From the NCBI RefSeq assembly GCF_050948175.1, contig NW_027490529.1:1-64000 (forward strand): a stretch of 64,000 nucleotides of DNA. Direction: 5' to 3'. Below are positions 27,501 to 40,269 of this stretch, one piece after another. The notes beneath the pieces were generated by a model, which did not search any database, was not told where the DNA came from, and saw nothing but the letters and a program-made list of their open reading frames with translations. The position numbers were made by a program, and so were the translations under genes. Numbering within the stretch: position 1 is the first letter of the stretch; each line of letters opens with the position of its first letter. This stretch comes from Xylocopa sonorina. Its lineage: Eukaryota > Arthropoda > Insecta > Hymenoptera > Apidae.

Positions 27501-30500
27501 TTGAATCGTAGACGAGGAATGCATAACACTTCGCAAATCACATTATATCTTACCATGAATCATAGAAATGAGATGCGATATCGCGTTTTAAGAAGCATTT
27601 GAACTCTATTGCTTCGATACGTAGACATCTGCAAACGCTATTTCCTTGCAAGGAAGTGTCGCATTTACCTTCATTTGAAGTGTAGACGAGGAATACGTAA
27701 CACTTCGCAAATCATATTATATCTTACCATGAAACATAGAAAGGAGATGCGATATCGCGTTTTAAGAAGCATTAGAACTCTATTGCTACGATACGTAGAC
27801 ATCTGCAAACGCTATTTCCTAGCGAGCGAGTGTCGCATTTACATTCATTTGAAGTGTAGACGAAGAATACATAACACTTCGCAAATCATATTATATCTTA
27901 CCATGAAACAAAGAAATGAGATGCGATATCGCGTTCTAAAAAGCATTAGAACTCTATTGCTACGATACGTAGACATCTGCAAACGCTATTTCCTTGCAAG
28001 GAAGTGTCGCATTTAAATTCATTTGAAGTGTAGACGGGGAATACGTGATACTTCGCAAATCATATTATATCTTACCATGAAACATAGAAATGAGATGCGA
28101 TATCGCGTTTTAAGAAGCATTAGAACAATATTGCTTCGATACGTAGACATCTGCAAACGCTATTTCCTTGCAAGGAAGTGTCGCATTTAAATTCATTTGA
28201 AGTGTAGACGGGGAATACGTGACACTTCGCAAATCATATTATATCTTACCATGAAACATAGAAATGCGATGCGATATCGCGTTCTAAGAAGCATTAGAAA
28301 TCCATTGCTACGATACGTAGACATCTGCAAACGCTATTTCCTTGCAAGGAAGTGTCGCATTTACTTTCATTTGAATCGTAGACGAGGAATGCATAACACT
28401 TCGCAATGTATATTATATCTTATCATGAAACATATATATGAGATGCAATATCTCGTTTTAAGAAGCATTTGAAATCTATTGCTTCGATACGTAGACATCT
28501 GCAAACGCTATTTCCCTGCAAGGAAGCGTCGCATTTACATTCATTTGTGGTGTAGACGAGGAATACACAACACTTCGCACATCATATTATATCTTACCAT
28601 GAAACATAGAAATGAGATGCGATATCGCGTTTTAAGAATCATATGAACTCTATTGCTACGATACGTAGACATCTGCAAACGCTATTTCCTAGCGAGGAAG
28701 TATCGCATTCACATTCATTTGAATCGTAGACGAGAAATGCATAGCACTTCGCAATGAATATTATATCTTATCATGAAACATAGGTATGAGATGTAATAAC
28801 TCTTTTTAAGAAGCATTTGAACTCTATTGCTTCGATACGTAGACATCTGCAAACGCTATTTCCTTGCAAGGAAGTGTCGCATTTACATTCCTTTGAAGTT
28901 GAGATAAGGAATACATAATACTTCGCAAATCATATTATATCTTACCATGAAACATAGAAATGAAATGCGATATCGTGTTTTAAGAAGCATTAGAACTCTA
29001 TTGCTACGATACCTAGACATCTGTAGACGCTATTTCCTAGCAAGGAAGTGTCGCATTTACATTCATTTGAAGTGTAGACGAGGAATACATAACACTTCGC
29101 AAATCATATTACATCTTACCATGAAACATAGAAATGAGATGCGATATCGCGTTTTAAGAAGCATTGGAACTCTAATGCTACGATAGGTAGACATCTGCAA
29201 TTGCTATTTCCTTGCAAGGAATTGTCGCATTTACCTTCATTTGAAGTGTAGACGAGGTATACATAACACTTCGCAAATCATATTATATCTTACCATGAAA
29301 CATAGAAAGGAGATGCGATATCGCGTTTTAAGAAGCATTAGAACTCTATTGCTACGATACGTAGACATCTGCAAACGCTATTTCCTAGCGAGCGAGTGTC
29401 GCATTTACATTCATTTGAAGTGTAGACGAAGAATACATAACACTTCGCAAATCATATTATATCTTACCATGAAACATAGAAATGAGATGCGATATCGCGC
29501 TTTAAAAAGCATTAGAACTCTATTGCTACGATACGTAGACATCTGCAAACGCTATTTCCTTGCAAGGAGTGTCGCATTTAAATTCATTTGAAGTGTAGAC
29601 GGGGAATACGTGATACTTCGCAAATCATATTATATCTTACCATGAAACATAGAAATGAGATGCGATATCGAGTTTTAAGAATCATATGAACTCTATTGCT
29701 ACGATACGTAGACATCTGTAAACGCTATTTCCTTGCAAGGAAGTGTCGCATTTACTTTCATTTGAATCGTGGACGAGGAATGCACAACACGTCGCAATGA
29801 ATATTATATCTTATCATGAAACATAGATATGATATGCAGTATCTCGTTTTAAGAAGCATTTGAACTCTATTGCTTCGATACGTAGACATCTGCAAACGCT
29901 ATTTCCCTGCAAGGAAGTGTCGCATTTACATTCATTTGAGGTGTAGACGAGGAATACATAACACTTCGCAAATCATATTATATCTTACCATGAAACATAG
30001 AAATGAGATGCGATGTCGCCGTTTTAAGAAGCATTAGAAATCTATTGCTACGATACGTAGACATCTGCAAACGCTATTTCCTAGCGAGGAGGTATCGCAT
30101 TCACATTCATTTGAAGTGCAGACGAGGTATACATATCACTTCGCAAATCATATTATATCTTACCATGAAACATAGAAATGAGATGCGATATCGCGTTTTA
30201 AGAAGCATTTGAACTCTATTGCTTCGATACGTAGACATCTGCAAACGCTATTTCCTTGCAAGGAAATGTCGCATTTACATTCATTTGAAGTGTAGACGAG
30301 GAATACATAACACTTCGCAAATCATATTATATCTTGCCATGAAACATAGAAATGAGATGCGATATCGCCGTTTTAAGAAGCATTAGAAATCTATTGTTAC
30401 GATACGTAGACATCTGCAAACGCTATTTCCTTGCAAGGAAGTGTCGCATTTACATTCATTTGATGTGTAGACGGGGAATACGTGATACTTCGCAAATCAT

Positions 30501-32085
30501 ATTATATCTTACCATGAAACATAGAAATGAGATGCGATATCGCGATTTAAGAAGCTTTAGAACACTATTGCTTCGATACGTAGACATCAGCAAACGCGCT
30601 TTCCTTGCAAGGAAGTGTCGCGTTTACATTCATTTGAATCGTAGACGAGGAATGCATAACACTTCGCAATGAATATTATATCTTACCATGAATCATGGAA
30701 ATGAGATGCGATATCGCGTTTTAAGAAGCATTAGAACTCTATTGCTACGATACGTAGACATCTGCAAACGCTATTTCCTAGCGAGCGAGTGTCGCATTTA
30801 CATTCATTTGAAGTGTAGACGGGGAATACGTGATACTTCGCAAATCATATTATATCTTACCATGAAACATAGAAATGAGGTGCGATATCGCGTTTTAAGA
30901 AGCATTAGAACACTATTGCTTCGATACGTAGACATCTGCAAACGCTATTTCCTTGCAATTATGTGTCGCATTTACATTCATTTGAAGTGTAGACGAGGAA
31001 TACATGACACTTCGCAAATCATATTATATCTTACCATGAAACATAGAAATGAGATGCGATATCGCGTTCTAAGAAGCATTAGAAATCCATTGCTACGATA
31101 CGTAGACATCAGCAAGCGCTATTTCCTTGCAAGGAAGTGTCGCATTTACTTTCATTTGAATCGTAGACGAGGAATGCATAACACTTCGCAATGTATATTA
31201 TATCTTATCATGAAACATATATATGAGATGCAATATCTCGTTTTAAGAAGCATTTGAACAATATTGCTTCGATACGTAGACATCTGCAAACGCTATTTCC
31301 CTGCAAGGAAGTGTCGCATTTACATTCATTTGTGGTGTAGACGAGGAATACATAACACTTCGCACATCATATTATATCTTACCATGAAACATAGAAATGA
31401 GATGCGATATCGCGTTTTAAGAATCATATGAACTCTATTGCTACGATACGTAGACATCTGTAAACGCTATTTCCTTGCAAGGAAGTGTCGCATTTACTTT
31501 CATTTGAATCGTGGACGAGGAATGCACAACACGTCGCAATGAATATTATATCTTATCATGAAGCATAGATATGATATGCAGTATCTCGTTTTAAGAAGCA
31601 TTAGAACTCTATTGCTACGATAGGTAGACATCTGCAAACGCTATTTCCTTGCAAGGAAGTGTCGTATTTACATTGATTTGAAGTGTAGACGAGGAATACA
31701 TAACACTTCGCAAATCATATTATATCTTACCATGAATCATAGAAATGAGATGCGATATCGCGTTTAAAGTATCATAAGAACCCTATTGTTACGATACGTA
31801 GACATCTGCAAACGCTATTTCCTTGGAAGGAAGTGCCGCATTTACGTTCATTTGAATCGTAGACGAGGAATGCATAACACTTCGCAAATCATATTATATC
31901 TTACCATGAAACATAGAAATGAGATCCGATATCGCGTTTTAAGAAGCATTTGAACTCTATTGCTTCGATACGTAGACATCTGCAAACGCTATTTCCTTGC
32001 AAGGAAGTGTCGCATTTACATTCATTAGAAATATAGACGAGGAATACATAACACTTCGCAAATCATATTATATCTTACCAGAAAA

Positions 32086-33070
32086 CATAGAAATGAGATG
32101 CGATATCGCGTTTTAAGAAGCATCAGAAATCCATTGCTTCGATACGTAGACATCTGCAAACGCTATTTCCTTGCAAGGAAGTGTCGCATTTACATTCCTT
32201 TGAAGTTGAGACAAGGAATACATAACACTTCGCAAATCATATTATATCTTACCATGAAACATAGAAATGAAATGCGATATCGCGTTTTAAGAAGCATTAG
32301 AACTCTATTGCTACGATACCTAGATATCTGCAGACGCTATTTCCTAGCAAGGAAGTGTCGCATTTACATTCATTTGAAGTGTAGACGAGGAATACATAAC
32401 ACTTCGCAAATCATATTACATCTTACCATGAAACATAGAAATGAGATGCGATATCGCGTTTTAAGAAGCATTGGAACTCTAATGCTACGATAGGTAGACA
32501 TCTGCAATTGCTATTTCCTTGCAAGGAAGTGTCGCATTTACATTCATTTGAAGTGTAGACGAGGAATACATAACACTTCGTAAATCATATTATATCTTAC
32601 CATGAAACATAGAAATGAGATGCGATATCGCCGTTTTAAGAAGCATTAGAAATCTATTGCTACGATACGTAGACATCTGCAAACGCTATTTCTTAGCGAG
32701 GAAGTATCGCATTCACATTCATTTGAAGTGTAGACGATGTATACATAACACTTCGCAAATCATATTATATCTTACCATGAAACATAGAAATGAGATGCGA
32801 TATCGCGTTTTAAGAAGCATTTCAACTCTATTGCTACGATACGTAGACATCTGCAATCGCTGTTTCCTTGCAAGGAAGTGTCGCATTTACTTTCATTTGA
32901 ATCGTAGACCAGGAATGCATAACACTTCGCAATGAATATTATATCCTACCATGATACATAGAAATGAGATGCGATATCGCGTTTTAAGTATCATAAGAAC
33001 TCTATTGTTACGATACGTAGACATCTGCAAACGCTACTTCCTTGGAAGGAAGTGTCGCATTTAAGTTCAT
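32086..33070 (+). repeat. Duplicated satellite block D5, copy 2
   Basis: Second copy of the 26.7-27.5 kb block with one additional type-B monomer near 32.8-32.95 kb. It directly abuts the start of block D4 copy 2. Confidence 0.7.
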
Positions 33071-33082
33071 TTGAATCGTAGA

Positions 33083-36000
33083 CGAGGAATGCATAACACT
33101 TCGCAAATCATATTATATCTTACCATGAAACATAGAAATGAGATGCGATATCGCGTTTTAAGAAGCATTTGAACGCTATTGCTTCGATACGTAGACATCT
33201 GCAAACGCTATTTCCTTGCAAGGAAGTGTCGCATTTACATTCATTTGAAGTGTAGACGAGGAATACATAACACTTCGCAAATAATATTATATCTTACCAT
33301 GAAACATAGAAATGAGATGCGATATCGCGTTTTAAGAAGCATTAGAACTCTATTGCTTCGATACGTAGACATCTGCAAACGCTATTTCCTTTGAAGGAAG
33401 TGTCGCCTTTACATTCTTTTGAAGTGTAGACGAGAATACATGACAATCCGCAATGAATATTATATCTTATCATGAGACATAAAAAGGAGATGCGATATCG
33501 CGTTTTAAGAAGCATTAGAACTCTATTGCTACGATAGGTAGACATCTGCAAACGCTATTTCCTTGCAAGGAAGTGTCGTATTTACATTGATTTGAAGTCT
33601 AGACGAGGAATACATAACACTTCACAAATCATATTATATCTTACCATGAAACATAGAAATGAGATGCGATATCGCGTTTTAAGAAGCATTTGAACTCTAT
33701 TGCTTCGATACGTAGACATCTGCAAACGCTATTTCCTTGCAAGGAAGTGTCGCATTTACATTCATTTGAGGTGTAGACGAGGAATACATAACACTTCGCA
33801 AATCATATTATATCTTACCATGAAACATAGAAAGGAGATGCGATATCGCGTTTTAAGAAGCATTAGAACTCTATTGCTACGATACGTAGACATCTGCAAA
33901 CGCTATTTCCTAGCGATCGAGTGTCGCATCTACATTCATTTGAATCGTAGACGAGGAATGCATAACACTTCGCAATGAATATTATATCTTACCATGATAC
34001 ATAGAAATGAGATGCGATATCGCGTTTTAAGAAGCATTAGAACACTATTGCTACGATAGGTAGACATCTGCAAATGCTATTTCCTTGCAAGGAAGTATCG
34101 CACTTACTTTCGTTTGAATCGTAGACGAGGAATGCATAACACTTCGCAATGAATATTATATCTTACCATGAAACATAGAAATGAGATACGATATCGCGTT
34201 TTAAGAAGCATTAGAACTCTGTTGCTACGACACGTAGACACCTGCAAACGCTATTTCCTTGCAAGGAAGTGTCGCATTTACATTCATTTGAAGTGTAGAC
34301 GAGGAATACATAACACTTCGCAAATCATATTATAACTTACCATGAAACATAGAAAGGAGATGCGATATCGCGTTTTAAGAAGCATTGGAACTCTAATGCT
34401 ACGATACGTAGACATCTGCAAACGCTATTTCCTTGCAAGGAAGTGTCGCATTTACATACCTTTGAAGTTGAGACAACGAATACATAACACTTCGCAAATC
34501 ATATTATATCTTACCATGAAACATAGAAATGAGATGCGATATCGCCGTTTTAAGAAGCATTTCAACTCTATTGCTACGATACGTAGACATCTGCAATCGC
34601 TGTTTCCTTGCAAGGAAGTGTCGCATTTACTTTCATTTGAGTCGTAGACCAGGAATGCATAACACTTCGCAATGAATATTATATCTTATCATGAAACATA
34701 GATATGAGATGCGATATCGCGTTTTAAGAAGCATTAGAACTCTATTGCTACGATAGGTAGACATCTGCAAACGCTATTTCCTTGCAAGGAAGTGTCGTAT
34801 TTACATTGATTTGAAGTGTAGACGAGGAATACATAACACTTCGCAAATCATATTATATCTTACCATGAAACATAGAAATGAGATGCGATATCGCCGTTTT
34901 AAGAAGCATTAGAAATCTATTGCTACGATACGTAGACATCTGCAAACGCTATTTCCTTGCAAGGATGTGTCGCATTTACATTCATTTGAAGTGTAGACGA
35001 GGAATACATAACACTTCGCAAATCATATTATAACTTACCATGAAACATAGAAGTGAGATGCGATATCGCGTTTTAAGAAGCATTAGAATACTATTGCTAC
35101 GATAGGCAGATATTTGCAAACGCTATTTCCTTGCAAGGAAGTGTCGTATTTACATTCATTTGAAGTGTAGACGAGGAATACATGACACTTCGCAAATCAT
35201 ATTATATCTTACCATGAAACATAGAAATGAGATGCGATATCGCGTTCTAAGAGGCATTAGAAATCCATTGCTACGATACGTAGACATCTGCAAACGCTAT
35301 TTCCTTGCAAGGAAGTGTCGCATTTACTTTCATTTGAATCGTAGACGAGGAATGCATAACACTTCGCAATGTATATTATGTCTTATCATGAAACATAGAT
35401 ATGAGATGCAATATCTCGTTTTAAGAAGCATTTGAACTCTATTGCTTCGATACGTAGACATCTGCAAACGCTATTTCCCTGCAAGGAAGTGTCGCATTTA
35501 CATTCATTTGTGGTGTAAACGAGGAATACATAACACTTCGCAAATCATATTATATCTTACCATGAAACATAGAAATGAGATGCGATATCGCGTTTTAAGA
35601 AGCATTTCAACTCTATTGCTACGATACGTAGACATCTGCAATCGCTGTTTCCTTGCAAGGAAGTGTCGCATTTACATTCATTTGAAGTGTAGACGAGGAA
35701 TGCATGACACTTCGCAAATCATATTATGTCTTACCATGAAACATAGAAATGAGATGCGATATCGCGGTCTAAGAAGCATCAGAAATCCATTGCTACGATA
35801 CGTAGACATCTGCAGACGCTATTTCCTTGCTAGGAAGTGTCGCATTTACATTCATTTGATGTGTAGACGAGGAATACATAGCACTTCGCAAATCATATTA
35901 TATCTTACCATGAAACATAGAAATGAGATGCGATATCGCGTTTTAAGAATCATTAGAACTCTATTGCTTCGATACGTAGACATCTGCAAACGCGATTTCC

Positions 36001-39000
36001 TTGCAAGGAAGTGTCGCATTTACATTCATTTGAAGTGTAGACGAGGAATACATGATACTTCGCAAATCATATTATATCTTACCATGAAACATAGAAATGG
36101 GATGCGATATCGCGTTTTAAGAAGCATTAGAAAACTATTGCTACGATAGGTAGACATTTGCAAACGCTATTTCCTTGCAACGAAGTGTCGCATTTACATT
36201 CATTTGAAGTGTAGACGAGGAATACATGATACTTCGCAAATCATATTATATCTTACCATGAAACATAGAAATGGGATGCGATATCGCGTTTTAAGAAGCA
36301 TTAGAAAACTATTGCTACGATAGGTAGACATTTGCAAACGCTATTTCCTTGCAACGAAGTGTCGCATTTACATTCATTTGAAGTGTAGACGAGGAATACA
36401 TGATACTTCGCAAATCATATTATATCTCACCATGAAACATAGAAATGAGATGCGATATCGCGTTTTAAGAAGCATTAGAACACTATTGCTACGATAGGTA
36501 GACATTTGCAAACGCTATTTCCTTGCAAGGAAGTGTCGCATTTACATTCATTTGAAGTGTAGACGAGGAATACATGATACTTCGCAAATCATATTATATC
36601 TTACCATGAAACATAGAAATGAGATGCGATATCGCGTTTTAAGAAGCATAAGAACTCTATTGCTACGATAGGTAGACATCTGCAAACGCTATTTCCTTGC
36701 AAGGAAGTGTCGTATTTACATCGATTTGAAGTGTAGACGAGGAATACATAACACTTCGCGAATCATATTATATCTTACCATGAATCATAGAAATGAGATG
36801 CGATATCGCGTTTTAAGTATCATAAGAACTCTATTGTTACGATACGTAGACATCTGCAAACGCTACTTCCTTGGAAGGGAGTGTCGCATTTACGTTCATT
36901 TGAATCGTAGACGAGGAATGCATAACACTTCGCAAATCATATTATATCTTACCATGAAACATAGAAATGTGATGCGATATCGCGTTTTAAGAAGCATTTG
37001 AACTCTATTGCTTCGATACGTAGACATCTGCAAACGCTATTTCCTTGCAAGGAAGTGTCGCATTTACATTCATTTGAATCGTAGACGAGGAATGCATAAC
37101 ACTTCGCAATGAATACTATATCTTATCATGAAACATAGATATGAGATGCAATATCCCGTTTTAAGAAGCATTTGAACTCTGTTGCTTCGATACGTAGACA
37201 TCTGCAAACGCCATTTCCTTGCAAGGAAGTGTCGTATTTACATTCATTTGAAGTGTAGACGAGGAATACATGATACTTCGCAAATCATATTATATCTTAC
37301 CATGAAACATAGAAATGGGATGCGATATCGCGTTTTAAGAAGCATTAGAAAACTATTGCTACGATACGTAGACATCTGCAAACGCTATTTCCTAGCGATC
37401 GAGTGTCGCATCTACATTCATTTGAATCGTAGACGAGGAATGCATAGCACTTCGCAATGAATATTATATCTTACCATGATACATAGAAATGAGATGCGAT
37501 ATCGCGTTTTAAGAAGCATTAGAACACTATTGCTACGATAGGTAGACATCTGCAAATGCTATTTCCTTGCAAGGAAGTATCGCACTTACTTTCGTTTGAA
37601 TCGTAGACGAGGAATGCATAACACTTCGCAATGAATATTATATCTTACCATGAAACATAGAAATGAGATACGATATCGCGTTTTAAGAAGCATTAGAACT
37701 CTGTTGCTACGACACGTAGACACCTGCAAACGCTATTTCCTTGCAAGGAAGTGTCGCATTTACATTCATTTGAAGTGTAGACGAGGAATACATAACACTT
37801 CGCAAATCATATTATAACTTACCATGAAACATAGAAAGGAGATGCGATATCGCGTTTTAAGAAGCATTAGAACTCTATTGCTACGATACGTAGACATCTG
37901 CAAACGCTATTTCCTAGCGAGCGAGTGTCGCATTTACATTCACTTGAAGTGTAGACGAAGAATACATAACACTTCGCAAATCATATTATATCTTACCATG
38001 AAACATAGAAATGAGATGCGATATCGCGTTTTAAAAAGCATTAGAACTCTATTGCTACGATACGGTAGACATCTGCAAACGCTATTTCCTTGCAAGGAAG
38101 TGTCGCATTTACATTCATTTGAAGTGTAGACGGGGAATACGTGATACTTCGCAAATCATATTATATCTTACCATGAAACATAGAAATGAGATGCGATATC
38201 GCCGTTTTAAGAAGCAATAGAAATCTATTGCTACGATACGTAGACATCTGCAGACGCTATTTCCTAGCAAGGAAGTGTCGCATTTACATTCATTTGAAGT
38301 GTAGACGAGGAATACATAACACTTCGCAAATCATATTACATCTTACCATGAAACATAGAAATGAGATGCGATATCGCGTTTTAAGAAGCATTGGAACTCT
38401 AATGCTACGATAGGTAGACATCTGCAGTTGCTATTTCCTTGCAAGGAAGTGTCGCATTTACATTCATTTGAAGTGTAGACGAGGAATACATAACACTTCG
38501 CAAATCATATTATATCTTACCATGATACATAGAAATGAGATGCGATATCGCGTTTTAAGAAGCATTTCAACTCTATTGCTACGATACGTAGACATCTGCA
38601 ATCGCTGTTTCCTTGCAAGGAAGTGTCGCATTTACTTTCATTTGAAGTGTAGACGAGGAATACATAACACTTCGCAAATCATATTATATCTTACCATAAA
38701 ACATAGAAATGAGATGCGATATCGCGTTTTAAGAAGCATCAGAAATCCATTGCTTCGATACGTAGACATCTGCGAACGCTATTTCCTTGCAAGGAAGTGT
38801 CGCATTTACATACCTTTGAAGTTGAGACAACGAATACATAACACTTCGCAAATCATATTATATCTTACCATGAAACATAGAAATGAGATGCGATATCGCC
38901 GTTTTAAGAAGCATTTCAACTCTATTGCTACGATACGTAGACATCTGCAATCGCTGTTTCCTTGCAAGGAAGTGTCGCATTTACTTTCATTTGAGTCGTA

Positions 39001-39015
39001 GACCAGGAATGCATA
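33083..39015 (+). repeat. Large duplicated satellite block D4, copy 2 (interrupted by the transposon)
   Basis: Second copy of the 19.7-25.3 kb block. It contains a two-monomer addition (348 bp) near 35.63-35.98 kb, and it stops at 39015, in mid-monomer, at the first base of the transposon insertion. Confidence 0.85.
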
Positions 39016-39532
39016 TGTCACGTCCGGGACCGGGAGAATTTCCGAAGTTGCCCGCGACGGCACGTTGCAGAAATCGCGGAGCCGAGCACTATATTGTGAT
39101 GGGCACCGTGGTTCCTTTTATGGGACGCTACCGGTAAAAATACCCGAGGACGCGATATAACAAGATTCGACTAACCTTTCGCTGTCTTCACACCTCGTTG
39201 ATTCAGTAATTACGTTCCAGGTACAGCTGCTGTCGAGGATCGCCGTCTGGTATAGCTGCGGCGTAGGGTCGGCGTTGCGGAAACGTCAGAGGAACGAGTA
39301 CCCAACGGCGTTGTCCGGAACTGTGAAGTGGAGCCGCAGAGCTCGCCGAATCCGGGGAAGACTGGATTTGAACCGAGGTGGCAGCAACGACGACGGAGTG
39401 GCAGGCTGAATACGCTGGATCGGCGTAGTCGCGCACTAAACGACGTAGAAAGTTCTTTCTACCAGCACGACGCGTTTTCTTATTAGCGGAGCGACACATC
39501 CACGATGAACTTCTCCTAACTGGATTCAAATT

Positions 39533-39557
39533 GGATAAGCGGCGGTCCGCTCTATCC
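39533..39557 (-). other. LTR hairpin B, element 1 3' LTR
   Basis: Outer arms GGATA/TATCC, one bulged G, inner arms AGCGG/CCGCT and loop ACCG. It is a sister of hairpin A, with compensated changes in the outer stem. Confidence 0.6.
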
Positions 39558-39621
39558 GCATCGGTCCAGCAGAACGAAGAACGATCGGTTACTTCGAGTA
39601 GTCCGTACCTGTAGTCCACAC

Positions 39622-39646
39622 AGTTAAGCGGCGGTCCGCTCTAACT
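39622..39646 (-). other. LTR hairpin A, element 1 3' LTR
   Basis: Outer arms AGTTA/TAACT, one bulged G, inner arms AGCGG/CCGCT and loop ACCG. Pairing can extend outward by several further bases, including G-T pairs. Confidence 0.6.
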
Positions 39647-40269
39647 ATGTAGAGTTCCAAGTAACGATACTAAATCAAAGTATGGAAGTGATTGTGTATA
39701 CGCGAGAACCGAAGGTGATCGCGTGGAAATAGAAATGAAATAGAAATTTAAATGTAAAATAACAATAAAGATATATTCTGTATAAAAAACCTATGCTATA
39801 CACTTTACTTCCCTAAACTAAACTTAGTCGAAATAGAACTTAACTAGAAATCGAAATGGAACTTGAAATAGAATTAGAAGACACCTCGAAGAGGTGATGG
39901 AAAGGCACTAAGCCATAAGTTAAACTAGAAGTATCGGGTACTCGGGTCGAGTCCCAGAGAGAGGTCTGAGTCGAATCGAAGTCGGAACTAGAATGTGCTC
40001 TTGCTCGCGTGCTCGAGACCTCCTCGGGTCGCGTGGCGCGCGAGTCGCTGGGCCCTCGCGGTGGGGCGGACGGTCGGAGTAGGGCGGCCACGCGGTGGGG
40101 CGGCCGATCGGAGTGGGAGCGGCTCTCGTTACGCGTGAGCCGCGAGCGTCGATTGCGCGCGGGCGCGCATCGCAACTTAGGAACTAGAAAATACATATTG
40201 AACTTAGAATTATATGCGTGTGTGTTGTTCGTGTTACAATGTGTGTGTCGTGTACTTAGAAATAGGATT

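Larger units (their letters stand above)
1..39015 (+). repeat. 174-bp satellite array, left (plus orientation)
   Basis: Tandem monomers repeat every 174 bp; for example, the same motif starts at 3801 and 3975. That gives about 224 copies, continuing beyond the left edge. Typical monomers carry a 14-bp palindrome, TTCCTTGCAAGGAA, and a 10-bp palindrome, GCGATATCGC. A consensus that I counted by hand has 63 G+C in 174 bases (36%) and about nine CpG sites, so CpG is not depleted. Because 174 is 58 codons, one frame stays open over many monomers and yields Arg/Lys/His-rich 58-residue repeats, but recurrent stops and single-base indels break it, so I do not call genes. The length is close to a nucleosome repeat, as in many centromeric satellites; that role is inferred. 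Confidence 0.97.
14741..39015 (+). repeat. Satellite domain 2 (mixed type A and type B monomers)
   Basis: From about 14.8 kb onward, type-A monomers (GAAGTGTAGACGAGG with CGCAAATCATATT) alternate irregularly with type-B monomers (GAATCGTAGACGAGG with CGCAATGAATATT or CGCAATGTATATT, then ATAGATATGAGATGCAATATCTCG). Type B carries an in-frame TGA. Several monomers have one extra C in CGCCGTTTTAAG, making them 175 bp (near 21130, 21490, 24450, 25145, 27235 and 30367). The inverted array right of the transposons has the same A/B mixture. Confidence 0.7.

Noticed and set aside
623..38413. Dozens of 60-390 codon open frames in the left satellite with shared Arg/Lys-rich 58-residue repeats
   Set aside because: They are one satellite frame with a three-divisible period. 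Stops and indels recur as monomer variants, there is no start context, and no known domain is seen.
1..39015. Array considered as CRISPR
   Set aside because: Units are 174 bp with no repeat/spacer structure, and the context is eukaryotic.
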